In this document: piece after piece, positions 1-7,997 of the stretch
How the letters are laid out: each line of letters begins with the position of its first letter
How positions within the stretch are numbered: the first letter of the stretch is position 1
Assembly: GCA_038062615.1 (NCBI GenBank)
Contig: JBBTWV010000029.1
Span: 1-16,756 of the forward strand
Length of the DNA stretch: 16,756 nucleotides
Direction: 5' to 3'
From: JBBTWV01 sp038062615
Lineage (GTDB): Bacteria; Patescibacteriota; Gracilibacteria; UBA1369; UM-FILTER-53-11
Program-made: the position numbers and the translations under genes
The notes under the pieces: generated by a model
Seen by the model: the letters and a program-made list of their open reading frames with translations, nothing else
Told to the model about the DNA's origin: nothing
Databases searched by the model: none

Positions 1-2346
1 TAACAAGTCTTCGGCTCCATGAAATGCTGCGGGGACAAGTCCCATGTCGCGAAAAGTTTGGCGAGTAGCTGGAACCGGATACACATCCAGAAGTTCAATG
101 GTGGGTGCTAAGATGTGGTCCTTGAGTGGAAGAATGGGCGCGCCTCCGGACGGGATACCGCGGCTCAAACCATTTCGAGCAATGGACGCCTGGAGTTCGG
201 TAAAAATACTCGCTATCTCCAAATAAGTTCCGGGGATATCAAATTGTTTCTGGCCCTTAACCTTATCTATATAAGCCCTGAAGGCTTCGGCATTTTTTGC
301 AAAAAATGCCCGCGTTCGTTCTTCGGGGGTTTTCTTCTCAACATTTTCCTCCCCGGGTTCATCATCTGGATTTGGCGGCGTTGCCGGCGGCGGTGCGGGA
401 TCCGGGCGGAACTCATCAAAACCAAGCTGCACCAACATTGGCCCAATCTCATTACGCATCAACGCCGTAAGCACTTCGACTTCAATGGCCGGCGCCGCCC
501 ACGCCACATCGGACGGCAATCCGCCCAGTACCAAGCTTCCACTTTCATCAATGATAACTTTTTCTTCTTTCCTTGCCGCAGCATCTCCATGCCCGTTTCC
601 GCTTTCGCTTGCAGAAAAAATAAATTCTACTGAAGCGCGTTCGCCTTCAGGAAAATCAAGCTGAATAGCTTTAACCCCTAACCGCGCCAATGGGCTGTTA
701 GGAGGACAAAGGGTCGCAACGCTCTGCGCACCTTCCCACGTACTTTCTATAAGATCACCGTCACTTAAGAGGGCCGCCGCGTCCCGACGCAAGCCATCAA
801 GAAAACCCGCGGCTGCTAAAATTTTTGGACGAAGTTCTCTTGAAAACGCTCCTTCACGGATGGCTTCACTAGCGTGTTCCCCAAATGTGGCGCCCGGCTT
901 TCTGGTTCTTGGCTGGCGTATTTTTGGAGCAGCAAGTTCAGCACCCGGTGAACCTAAACCCCCGGGAGCAGCAATCCCTGAACGCCGACGAAATATTTCG
1001 TCGGCGCCTTTTACCCATCGGTCAATATCCTCGCTGTCAACGCCGGCTTGCGCTAACACCGACTCCGCGTTACTCCGGGCGATTATAAATGACACCTTAT
1101 CGGGAGCGATGCTCCGCCGTGTTACATATCGGGCTAACTCGCTGCGCAGAGCAGGAAATTTCCGAACTACAAGAATAATTTTTCTTAATAAGAGATCGTT
1201 TTTGAGAAGCTCCGGCGATGAAAAAAGTTTTTGATTTACGGGGTCGCGAATTTTTTGTGTATTTGACATTTTTTCATATCCCACCCAGCTCATAATAATA
1301 TCCGGTTCTGCCAAAAAACCTTCGACCAAAAATTCGCTGGAAACGGCTGGTATTTGCTTTAAAGCGACATCAAAAACATACGCTGCATTTTTATTGCCGG
1401 CCTTTGGGCGGACACCCGGATGAGCCCGAGAGACCCACTGAAACCAGTTGAATGTTCTCCATGCTGACGCCGGGGAAGCCGTCATGATTCCGTGAGCGCG
1501 GGTTCGGAACTTCTCCCCAAATTCGCTGGCCACGCTTCCACCTCCCCACCTCGTCGCATAATCAATTCCCATGGCTAAATACAAAAGATGTTCAGGGCTG
1601 CGAATACTTGTGAGTGCGCTCTCCAAACCTTCTTCGGCGAGATCCTGCACGCTATCATAATTTTTTATTATGGCAGCCACCATGTGCACCAGCAGTCTGG
1701 GCGAAGCGGTAGCCATATTATCTGTCCAAAATTTAACTGTTATTTTTTTCCCGCCAATAATAACCTGCGTCACCTCATCGGCTTTTAATCCGCCATCTTC
1801 TTCTTTTATTTCATCATACGTTTTATCGGCATAATGCTGCTCATAAAATGCCTTGAGCGAAACCGCGTCGCCGCTTGCCATCAACGCTTCATCAAGATCA
1901 CCAATGATGCTTTGCGCGGATTCCCTCTCCCATTTTTCATGGCGCGTAAGGATGCCGGGGGCTTTTTGATGTTTTAATGAACGCCGAATGGCACGGCATA
2001 TCTGCCTCATGGAATTTTCTGACGGATCACGCAGCCGCAGCGCCAAACAAGAAGTAATATATATATCGCGATTTTCTGTTATTGCTCCGTCAACAACTCC
2101 ATCTTCAAGCGTAGCAACAATGTTGTCCGCATTTGAAAAATGAGCAGACTGATAAGCTTCCCATAATTGCGGGCTTACCGCTCCATCAAGTGTGCCACGT
2201 TCAAAAAGCAAATTCTCAAGAGGAGTAATGGGTTGCCTTTCTCCCTTTTTGGCACTTAAATCCTGGGCAAGAAGCTCCATAACTTTATTTCCTGGCAGGA
2301 TCTTCTCCGCTGCTCCTATTACTTCCTCCGGGGCTTCAGATGGCAT
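1..2346 (-). CDS. Large hypothetical protein, 3' end beyond the left edge (at least 782 codons)
   Basis: I read every in-frame triplet from the ATG at 2346 to base 1 and found no stop, so this is a genuine long open frame whose C-terminus lies outside the window. The protein begins MPSEAPEEVIGAAEKILPG. I see no signal peptide and no membrane segment, so it is probably cytoplasmic. The first 450 or so residues look mostly helical and contain three spaced motifs: RDP near residue 106, RSP near 249 and KIRDP near 365-369. An Arg/Pro/Ala-rich stretch follows around 455-490, and a proline/acidic linker (PAPPPATPPNPDDEP-like) around 645-680 separates the rest. No catalytic motif or family is recognised. 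It diverges from the membrane protein at 2454 and has its own -35/-10 and a leader of about 16 nt without a Shine-Dalgarno. Two long perfect palindromes lie inside it. The next upstream in-frame stop is at 2386-2388, and 2346 is the only ATG before the conserved-looking body. Confidence 0.85.
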   Translation of the reverse strand, partial: MPSEAPEEVIGAAEKILPGNKVMELLAQDLSAKKGERQPITPLENLLFERGTLDGAVSPQLWEAYQSAHFSNADNIVATLEDGVVDGAITENRDIYITSCLALRLRDPSENSMRQICRAIRRSLKHQKAPGILTRHEKWERESAQSIIGDLDEALMASGDAVSLKAFYEQHYADKTYDEIKEEDGGLKADEVTQVIIGGKKITVKFWTDNMATASPRLLVHMVAAIIKNYDSVQDLAEEGLESALTSIRSPEHLLYLAMGIDYATRWGGGSVASEFGEKFRTRAHGIMTASPASAWRTFNWFQWVSRAHPGVRPKAGNKNAAYVFDVALKQIPAVSSEFLVEGFLAEPDIIMSWVGYEKMSNTQKIRDPVNQKLFSSPELLKNDLLLRKIILVVRKFPALRSELARYVTRRSIAPDKVSFIIARSNAESVLAQAGVDSEDIDRWVKGADEIFRRRSGIAAPGGLGSPGAELAAPKIRQPRTRKPGATFGEHASEAIREGAFSRELRPKILAAAGFLDGLRRDAAALLSDGDLIESTWEGAQSVATLCPPNSPLARLGVKAIQLDFPEGERASVEFIFSASESGNGHGDAAARKEEKVIIDESGSLVLGGLPSDVAWAAPAIEVEVLTALMRNEIGPMLVQLGFDEFRPDPAPPPATPPNPDDEPGEENVEKKTPEERTRAFFAKNAEAFRAYIDKVKGQKQFDIPGTYLEIASIFTELQASIARNGLSRGIPSGGAPILPLKDHILAPTIELLDVYPVPATRQTFRDMGLVPAAFHGAEDLL
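289..310. repeat. Perfect 22-bp palindrome inside the left-edge gene
   Basis: The half-site GGCATTTTTTG at 289-299 is followed directly by its exact reverse complement at 300-310, so the palindrome has no spacer. It sits in coding sequence and encodes part of an Ala-Phe-Phe-Ala-Lys-Asn-Ala run on the minus strand. The symmetry is seen directly; any function is unknown. It could be chance, helped by the A/T homopolymers. Confidence 0.9.
983..1006. repeat. Perfect 24-bp palindrome inside the left-edge gene
   Basis: The half-site CGCCGACGAAAT at 983-994 is followed without spacer by its exact reverse complement at 995-1006. It lies in coding sequence and encodes Ala-Asp-Glu-Ile-Phe-Arg-Arg on the minus strand. 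As RNA it would fold to a strong hairpin with a tight A/U loop. No T-run follows on the minus strand, so it is not an obvious terminator. The function is unknown. Confidence 0.9.
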
Positions 2347-2368
2347 GATGTAAAATAAATGGATTGTA

Positions 2369-2398
2369 ATTATTAACACTATTATTTATGTATGTCAA
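2369..2398 (-). promoter_or_regulatory. Sigma70-type promoter for the left-edge gene
   Basis: On the minus strand, a consensus TTGACA at 2398-2393 is followed after 18 nt by AATAAT at 2374-2369, which matches TATAAT at five of six positions. Transcription would start near 2362 and leave a leader of about 16 nt before the ATG at 2346. The -35 lies within an inverted repeat shared with the opposing promoter. The match is seen in sequence; activity is inferred. Confidence 0.55.
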
Positions 2399-2408
2399 TG
2401 GCATTGAC
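2394..2408. promoter_or_regulatory. Perfect 7-1-7 inverted repeat spanning both divergent -35 boxes
   Basis: GTCAATG at 2394-2400, a central G at 2401 and CATTGAC at 2402-2408 form an exact inverted repeat. Each arm contributes most of one -35 hexamer, so a dimeric regulator bound here would block both promoters. Alternatively, the symmetry follows from two TTGAC cores placed back to back, though the extra T and G/C of each arm also match. Confidence 0.6.
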
Positions 2409-2432
2409 CTGGCGTATATTTGATGTTATAGT
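2404..2432 (+). promoter_or_regulatory. Sigma70-type promoter for the membrane-protein gene
   Basis: TTGACC at 2404-2409 and TATAGT at 2427-2432 are separated by the optimal 17 nt, each one mismatch from consensus. Transcription would start near 2439, leaving only about 15 nt before the ATG at 2454. That leader contains no purine-rich ribosome-binding sequence. Confidence 0.7.
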
Positions 2433-2453
2433 TCAGCACCTCAACCTGTTAAT

Positions 2454-4541
2454 ATGAAAGAAACGCCAAACGGACAGCATCCAAATGGAAACGGGAAAAA
2501 ACCGCATGGAATTTTGCATCCCATAAGAGCAAGTCATGATATCGCCGATGCCATAAAAGCGCTTCCACTGCTTGATCCCGAAATACATAAAGTACGGCGC
2601 CGAGAAAAACAGAAAAATCTTGCCAGGGGAGTGAGCGTTATTGTCAGCTACATTGCTCTCGTCGTGGGCCTCGTCTTTGCTGGTGTCCAGATGTATCCAC
2701 ACGCCCGACGCATCCTTGCCGGAGAGGAGGACGTCACAACATACTACACACCCAACGGGGAAGAATTATCTATACTTAAAGCAATGCCGCAAGAAGAGTA
2801 CGAACTAGCAATTAAGAATAAAAAAAATCTTAAGTTTTTAGGCACTACTCTCCCGGGTATAAAAACTTTTTTTGCCACCTTGTTTGATAATATCCGAGCG
2901 AGGGAAGGGACAGCCATCATGAGCCTGGAAGACAAAAAATTGCTTTTAGACATTTACAAATTTTTTAAAGAAAATATTGTGCCCGTCTATTGGGACGAGC
3001 ATGATAAATTGCGCGAACCCGATCGTAGCGGTCAACAATTTGAGTGCGCTGAACTAGACGACTGGTACGTGACAAATCCAGAAGAGAGGCATTCTTGGTT
3101 TTTGGAGCATGGCATTCCATACTTTCACCAGGAAAATAAAACTTTATTTGTGAACCGTCCGCTTGATTCGCTGCAGCATGCGGAAGCCCCCTACGTGCAG
3201 TTTGATTATGTTTTGGCCCTACGTGATGCTTACTTCATTATGAAGGAAGGCAAATGGCTGCCGGCGGATGATATTCCTGTTCTTGCCATGGAAATGCCGG
3301 AGCTTTTTAAAATGAGCTTTGACGATAAAAAATGGGAGAAAGCTGACACGCAGGAAGCGGTGCTTGAAATTCTTGTGCATACGGCGATGCCGATGGTGGG
3401 TGGTGGCGAGTGGTCGGAAAGCGAACACAAGCAGCGCATGGAAGCCATGATCTGGCGGGTTGCCAACTGGTGTTTTATGAAAAAGGTTGCAGATCCAAAC
3501 GATCCACGTGCTCAATTCCTCTTCACGTACATGAAGTCTCCACAGACCATCCGCATCCCAGAAGTGGCCCCGCCTAAAAGTGAACCCATGCCGCAAACCA
3601 TGAGACCTCCGGACGGTTACTCCGACTGCAAACCGGAGCCCGATATGAAAGCGGCCATGCAGACCATCATTACGAGCTTGGCTATAAGGGGCACGATTAC
3701 AGACGCCCAGCAAGCCGACGCCCTGCCGCTTGCCCAGCGTGGCGAGTGCTGGAAGCTTCTCGCGATTCAGGACGACCCACGCAACCGCGACCTTTTCCTT
3801 TATGATGAGCCAAACTGGCTCCGCATGTTGGAGGGCGGGCAAAACACGACTGCCCCAGAACTGCCCGTGGAAGCAACCAGGCTCATTGGGTTTTTCAGAA
3901 CGAAAGGCCGGCCGGCCATTTATACAAAACCAGAAACACCTCCCGCCGCCCTTATGCAGGACGACACGGAGTTTGCCTATATGAGTCTTACCGACGGAAC
4001 TCCTCCAAAAAACCTTGTCCGTCGCTGGTTCCAGGAACACGATGTCCCCTATTTTGACAGCTCCACCCGCACACTCAGTATCCGCCAACCGCGTGAAATA
4101 AAAGGCGTAAAACCTGACGGGGTAAAATTACTTGGCGTTTTGCGTCAGTTTGAAAACTGGATAGCCCTCAACGATGCCCGTCAAATAGCAGGCGGGGGAA
4201 TAACACTCTTATCGGACCCCACGGCCGCAAAGATCCTGGGAGACGACGAGAACCTCATCGGCCTTCCCTATTCTGATGATGCATGGGCAAATGCCACAAC
4301 GCTACACCTCATTTTTGAGAGACTTAAAGAAGGCGCTAAAATTATCGTGCAAAAGACTCTTGGCGAAAGTGGCGGGGACTCCGCCGCCAGAGCAACTCTT
4401 ACTGAAGCGGCCATGTATACCGAAGCCCGCTGGATTTTAATGAGAAAAATACGCGACCCAAATGACATTCGACACAAACTCCTTTCGCAATTAGTACTGC
4501 TCCCCCACGCCATTAGCCTGGGCAAGAAGTCACCAGAATAA
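2454..4541 (+). CDS. Single-pass membrane protein with duplicated extracytoplasmic module, function unknown
   Basis: This 695-residue protein has a polar N-terminus (1-56) ending in a basic cluster (KVRRREKQKNLAR), then one hydrophobic helix at about 58-80. By the positive-inside rule the N-terminus is cytoplasmic and the remaining 615 residues are outside. The exterior part contains a duplicated module of about 150 residues. Copy 1 (215-356) has WFLEHGIPYF, ALRDA and ADPNDPR; copy 2 (525-676) has WFQEHDVPYF, ALNDA and RDPNDIR, in the same order and similar spacing. A degenerate third start (FFKENIVPVY) sits at 170-179, and a further end motif (CWKLLAIQDDPRNRDLF) at 432-448. A proline-rich linker (about 365-395) lies between the copies. 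I recognise no catalytic motif or family. It diverges from the large left-edge gene, which also carries DP motifs, so they may work together; that is inference. The start is set by the ATG just downstream of a good promoter. Its end converges on mfd with a 23-bp gap. Confidence 0.9.
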   Translation: MKETPNGQHPNGNGKKPHGILHPIRASHDIADAIKALPLLDPEIHKVRRREKQKNLARGVSVIVSYIALVVGLVFAGVQMYPHARRILAGEEDVTTYYTPNGEELSILKAMPQEEYELAIKNKKNLKFLGTTLPGIKTFFATLFDNIRAREGTAIMSLEDKKLLLDIYKFFKENIVPVYWDEHDKLREPDRSGQQFECAELDDWYVTNPEERHSWFLEHGIPYFHQENKTLFVNRPLDSLQHAEAPYVQFDYVLALRDAYFIMKEGKWLPADDIPVLAMEMPELFKMSFDDKKWEKADTQEAVLEILVHTAMPMVGGGEWSESEHKQRMEAMIWRVANWCFMKKVADPNDPRAQFLFTYMKSPQTIRIPEVAPPKSEPMPQTMRPPDGYSDCKPEPDMKAAMQTIITSLAIRGTITDAQQADALPLAQRGECWKLLAIQDDPRNRDLFLYDEPNWLRMLEGGQNTTAPELPVEATRLIGFFRTKGRPAIYTKPETPPAALMQDDTEFAYMSLTDGTPPKNLVRRWFQEHDVPYFDSSTRTLSIRQPREIKGVKPDGVKLLGVLRQFENWIALNDARQIAGGGITLLSDPTAAKILGDDENLIGLPYSDDAWANATTLHLIFERLKEGAKIIVQKTLGESGGDSAARATLTEAAMYTEARWILMRKIRDPNDIRHKLLSQLVLLPHAISLGKKSPE

Positions 4542-4564
4542 TATTAGGCCTGCGTGAACAAGCC

Positions 4565-7500
4565 CTAGTTCCCCCTGGCCGCCGTACCATTCTCGGCTTC
4601 TATTTTTGCCTTATCCACATTCTCACCCAAAAGTTTGACGCACTCCCGCAGTTCGTCAAACCAATTGAGGCCGAGAAACTCAATATTGATGCGCATCTTG
4701 TTGCCGCTGATCTGCCATTTGGAGTTGTGCTGAAGCATGTAGACAATGTTCTCGGGTTTTACATGCTTGCCCATAAAAAGCACGATGTGCTTACCCACTT
4801 TCATGTGGATATTCTCGGCTTTTACCAAAGTAATGCCGGCTTTTTTGGCCAACATTTTGAGCTCGATGACGCGCAAGAGGTTGAGAACTTCACGCGGTAA
4901 CTTTCCGTAATCCTCAATAATGTCGTCTTTAATTTCTTCCAGATAGTCAGAACTATCCGCCGCCGCCAAGCGCTGATAAATATTAATTTTTTCCTTGGCA
5001 TTCACGATGTAATCGTCTGGGATATAAGCCGTAAGCGGGAGCTCAATAGAAACCTCCGGCTCTTCGGTAACCTCTTCCGTAACACGTCCGGTTTGCAAAT
5101 CCTCCACCGCTTTATTGAGCATGCGGATAAAATGACTCACGCCCACGACGTTAATGACGCCGTGCTGATTCACGCCCAAAATATCTCCGGCTCCGCGAAT
5201 CTCCAGATCCTTCATGGCGATTTGGAATCCGGAACCGAGTTCGGACGCCTCCACAATGGCACGGAGACGCTTCTTAGCGTCCAAGCGCAAGCGCTGGGAA
5301 TGATACAGGAAATAGGCGTAGGCCTGAGTCCTGGAGCGTCCTACGCGCCCACGCAGCTGGTACAGCTGGGCGAGCCCAAACTTTTCCGCGTTGTTCACAA
5401 TGAGTGTGTTGGCATTGGAGAGATCAATCCCGTTTTCAATAATCGTAGAACTCACCAGCACATCAAACTTATGATCCTTAAAAGCAATGATGCGCTCTTC
5501 CAAATCCTTGCTCATGAGTTTTCCGTGCGCCACGCCAAAACGCGCTTCGGGAATTAATGCCTTAAGACGTTCGGCAACCGCATTGATAGTTTGTACTCGG
5601 TTGTGCAAAAAATAGATCTGCCCACCGCGCTTAATCTCGCGCAAAATCGCCTCGCGAATAAGCTCGTGTGAATATTTGCGAACTTCGGTAACAACCGGCA
5701 AGCGTCCGGGTGGCGGGGTAGTGATGGTAGAAATATCGCGCAGCTTATTGAGACAAATATTGAGCGTGCGCGGAATCGGCGTGGCGGTGAGCGTCATAAT
5801 ATCCACCTCCGTCCTCATCTTTTTAAACTGTTCCTTTTGCTTTACGCCAAAACGCTGCTCCTCGTCCACAATCACCAGTCCAAGATCCTTAAATTTAACG
5901 TCCTTTTGCAGCAAACGGTGAGTCCCAATAATAATATCTATTTCACCCTTGGCCATTTTTTCAATAATTACCTTTTGTTCTTTGGGGGACCTAAAACGCG
6001 AGAGCATGTCTACGCGAACAGAAAAAGCATCCATCCGGCTGGTGAAAGAGCGGTAATGCTGATCGGCCAAAATGGTGATCGGCGAGATGAGAGCCACCTG
6101 CTTCTTGTTGGCAACCGCTTTAAAAGCAGCACGCATCGCCACTTCCGTTTTGCCAAAACCCACGTCTCCGCAAATAAGACGATCCATGGGTTCGGCGCGT
6201 TCCATGTCGTGCTTCACATCCTGGATGGCTTTCACTTGGCCCGGCGTTTCTTCGTACGGGAAACTTTTTTCAAATTCAATCTGCTGCGGCGTATCCACTC
6301 CAAAACCAAGACCGCGAGCCTGCTTGCGCTTAGCGTAAATGGCCAAAAGTTCACGCGCAATTTGTTCCGTCTCCTTGCGTACCCGCTTCGTCATGGTGGC
6401 CCACTCCGCCGAACCAAGGCGCGTGAGGCGCGGAGCCTCATCTTCTGCTCCCACAAATTTATTGACCTTGTCGGCCTGGTCAATGGGGACGTACAACTTA
6501 TCGTTCTCAGCATACGCGAGCTTTAAATATTCACGCGTAATGCCGTCCACCATGCGGCGCTCCAGCCCTTCAAAACGGGCAATGCCGTGGTTAATATGCA
6601 CCACGAGATCGTGCGGCTTCAGCGTCGTAAGAAACTCCCAAAAAACCCGCTCGGAAAACTTCTTGTGTTTTTCTTCATGAAGATTGGCAATCTCGCGATC
6701 CGAGAGGACAATGATTTTTAAATCTCCCGACTGGAACGCATGCGGCAAAAGATCTTCCTTGGCGACGTCAATCACCCGCACCGGCGTGCTGTCGCCGTTA
6801 AACGGCGTAAAGTCATTCAGAAAATTAACCTTCTTATCCTTCAAAAGCTCGCGTAGCGTGTCTCCATGTTTGGTAAAAAAAACCGCACGCCAATTTTGCA
6901 GCGACTTTTCCTTAAGGTCGTGGGAAAGGTCTAGTAGGTCCTGATATTTAAGCACCGAAAGATAGCGAAGGCCGATGTGCCCGTGTGTATCTTCCGGAAA
7001 AGAAGTGAACGTAAGCAGCCTAGTTTCTTTTGGCCGTTTGCCAAAAATCTCTTCCCACGCCTCAAAGTTTTCGTCGGTGACTTCCAGCTCGTCATCAATG
7101 GTCAGGCTGGTTTCCGGCAAGTATTCAAAAAAGTGCTGGCAGGAAAACTCCACGTTAACAGGATATACGGCAAGATCCTTAAGCTGAGACTCAACGTCTC
7201 CCGTATCCTGCGAGTACGAGAAAATATCCGACACTTTTTCAAATTCAAATTCAATACGTACTGGAAAGTCGCTATTCACCGGGAAAATATTGAGAACGTC
7301 GCCTTTGCCCAAATACGTTCCGCGTTCCAAATACTCATCCGAAGAGACCTCATAGCCAAGCGCAATAAGTTTTTCAAAAAACTCCACCGTGGAAATTTTT
7401 TCGCCTTTTTTGATGTGAACAATACGATCTTCCATGTCCTTGCGCGGAGGCGTCGGCTTCATGAGGGAGGCATACGGCGCCACAATAATTTTTCTTTCGC

Positions 7501-7840
7501 CGCCAAGAATAGTTTTGATGTTGTAGAGTGTGTGGAGCTTCTGGCTGGCCTCATCCATATCGTCCGGCGGATCAAACCGAAGCACGGGGATAGCCGGTGC
7601 AAACCACTCTTCACAGGCGCGGGCAACATTTTCTTGCTCAGCTTTATCGTTGACGATCCAAATAACCGGGCAGGCCGGCGGAGCTGTCTCAAAACGTAAA
7701 ATATCCGCAAGAATAAAAGCTTTTGATGAAAAATTCCCGGCACCGGAGATACCTGTGGATGGGAATTTTTGAACGGTTTCAAAAACGGAACTATTTTGAA
7801 GCTCAGGAAAAAGATGAACGAGCTCCCTTAGCTGCGGCAC
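4565..7840 (-). CDS. mfd: Transcription-repair coupling factor Mfd
   Basis: Mfd is an ATP-driven translocase that pushes or removes RNA polymerase stalled at DNA damage and recruits UvrA for nucleotide excision repair. The 1091 residues follow the family order: UvrB-like N-terminal region (about 1-390), CarD-like RNA-polymerase interaction domain (about 400-500, HDLVVHINHGIARFEGL), then the two helicase lobes. Walker A is GDVGFGKTE at 558-566, the DEEQ box is DEEQRFG at 659-665, motif III is TATPIPRTL at 685-693, and motif VI is QLRGRVGRSR at 828-837. The RecG/Mfd-type segment ending in EIRGAGDILG follows at about 880-889, and a C-terminal UvrA-binding-type domain ends the protein. It is slightly shorter than the usual 1150. 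The start is a GTG at 7840 with no Shine-Dalgarno; the homologous N-terminal helix begins there, and the frame is open upstream only to a TAG at 7880-7882. It follows dnaN by 171 bp and probably shares its transcript. Confidence 0.97.
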   Translation of the reverse strand: MPQLRELVHLFPELQNSSVFETVQKFPSTGISGAGNFSSKAFILADILRFETAPPACPVIWIVNDKAEQENVARACEEWFAPAIPVLRFDPPDDMDEASQKLHTLYNIKTILGGERKIIVAPYASLMKPTPPRKDMEDRIVHIKKGEKISTVEFFEKLIALGYEVSSDEYLERGTYLGKGDVLNIFPVNSDFPVRIEFEFEKVSDIFSYSQDTGDVESQLKDLAVYPVNVEFSCQHFFEYLPETSLTIDDELEVTDENFEAWEEIFGKRPKETRLLTFTSFPEDTHGHIGLRYLSVLKYQDLLDLSHDLKEKSLQNWRAVFFTKHGDTLRELLKDKKVNFLNDFTPFNGDSTPVRVIDVAKEDLLPHAFQSGDLKIIVLSDREIANLHEEKHKKFSERVFWEFLTTLKPHDLVVHINHGIARFEGLERRMVDGITREYLKLAYAENDKLYVPIDQADKVNKFVGAEDEAPRLTRLGSAEWATMTKRVRKETEQIARELLAIYAKRKQARGLGFGVDTPQQIEFEKSFPYEETPGQVKAIQDVKHDMERAEPMDRLICGDVGFGKTEVAMRAAFKAVANKKQVALISPITILADQHYRSFTSRMDAFSVRVDMLSRFRSPKEQKVIIEKMAKGEIDIIIGTHRLLQKDVKFKDLGLVIVDEEQRFGVKQKEQFKKMRTEVDIMTLTATPIPRTLNICLNKLRDISTITTPPPGRLPVVTEVRKYSHELIREAILREIKRGGQIYFLHNRVQTINAVAERLKALIPEARFGVAHGKLMSKDLEERIIAFKDHKFDVLVSSTIIENGIDLSNANTLIVNNAEKFGLAQLYQLRGRVGRSRTQAYAYFLYHSQRLRLDAKKRLRAIVEASELGSGFQIAMKDLEIRGAGDILGVNQHGVINVVGVSHFIRMLNKAVEDLQTGRVTEEVTEEPEVSIELPLTAYIPDDYIVNAKEKINIYQRLAAADSSDYLEEIKDDIIEDYGKLPREVLNLLRVIELKMLAKKAGITLVKAENIHMKVGKHIVLFMGKHVKPENIVYMLQHNSKWQISGNKMRINIEFLGLNWFDELRECVKLLGENVDKAKIEAENGTAARGN

Positions 7841-7893
7841 GAAATAAAGAATTAAAGATACGAATGGAAGGTACGTTCGCTATTAGTGGGCGG

Positions 7894-7922
7894 CGCCGTG
7901 CTGCCGCTAAGGCAGCACGGCG
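7894..7922. repeat. Strong hairpin in the dnaN-mfd gap (12-bp perfect stem)
   Basis: CGCCGTGCTGCC at 7894-7905 and GGCAGCACGGCG at 7911-7922 are exact reverse complements around a 5-nt loop (GCTAA). In the dnaN-mfd transcript (minus strand) it lies about 55 nt before the mfd start. No T-run follows on either strand, so it is not a canonical intrinsic terminator. It may be a processing or mRNA-stabilising structure, or part of an interspersed repeat. Confidence 0.85.
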
Positions 7923-7945
7923 AGTTATAGAAGGCGAGACGCCGC

Positions 7946-7997
7946 CGCGAGACCGAGCGAGTATCCCCGCATGGCGGGGTACGAGAGAGGTCGAGCG
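7946..7997. repeat. Long imperfect inverted repeat with G/A-rich internal loops in the dnaN-mfd gap
   Basis: Reading the plus strand, paired segments nest as CGC/GCG (7946-7948 with 7995-7997), GACC/GGTC (7951-7954 with 7989-7992), GTA/TAC (7961-7963 with 7980-7982) and CCCCGC/GCGGGG (7965-7970 with 7974-7979) around an ATG loop. The internal loops are symmetric: GA opposite GA, and GAGCGA opposite GAGAGA. Apart from the bulged T7964 and the loop, every opposed position is either Watson-Crick or G-A. With the adjacent 12-bp hairpin it forms a GC-rich block unlike the AT-rich sequence either side of it. It could be a REP- or MITE-like element or a structured RNA; no family is recognised. Confidence 0.65.

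Noticed and set aside
630..650. Inverted repeat CTGAAG...CTTCAG in the left-edge gene
   Set aside because: A six-pair stem with a bulged inner helix inside coding sequence; this is within what chance produces over 16 kb.
3906..3917. GGCCGGCCGGCC palindrome
   Set aside because: A short tandem of GGCC in coding sequence (Arg-Pro-Ala codons); low complexity explains it.
3219..4088. 289-codon minus-strand open frame opposite the 695-residue membrane protein
   Set aside because: It lies wholly within a gene with a strong promoter, a coherent membrane topology and internal protein repeats. The translation is His/Arg-rich, as expected of an antisense shadow.
4542..4564. Terminator between the 695-residue protein gene and mfd
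   Set aside because: AGGCCT and AGCCCT can pair only with a mismatch around a 9-nt loop, and there is no T-run on either strand.
5837..7699. Plus-strand open frames of 229 and 240 codons opposite mfd
   Set aside because: mfd is unmistakable over this whole region; these frames have no motifs or start signals.
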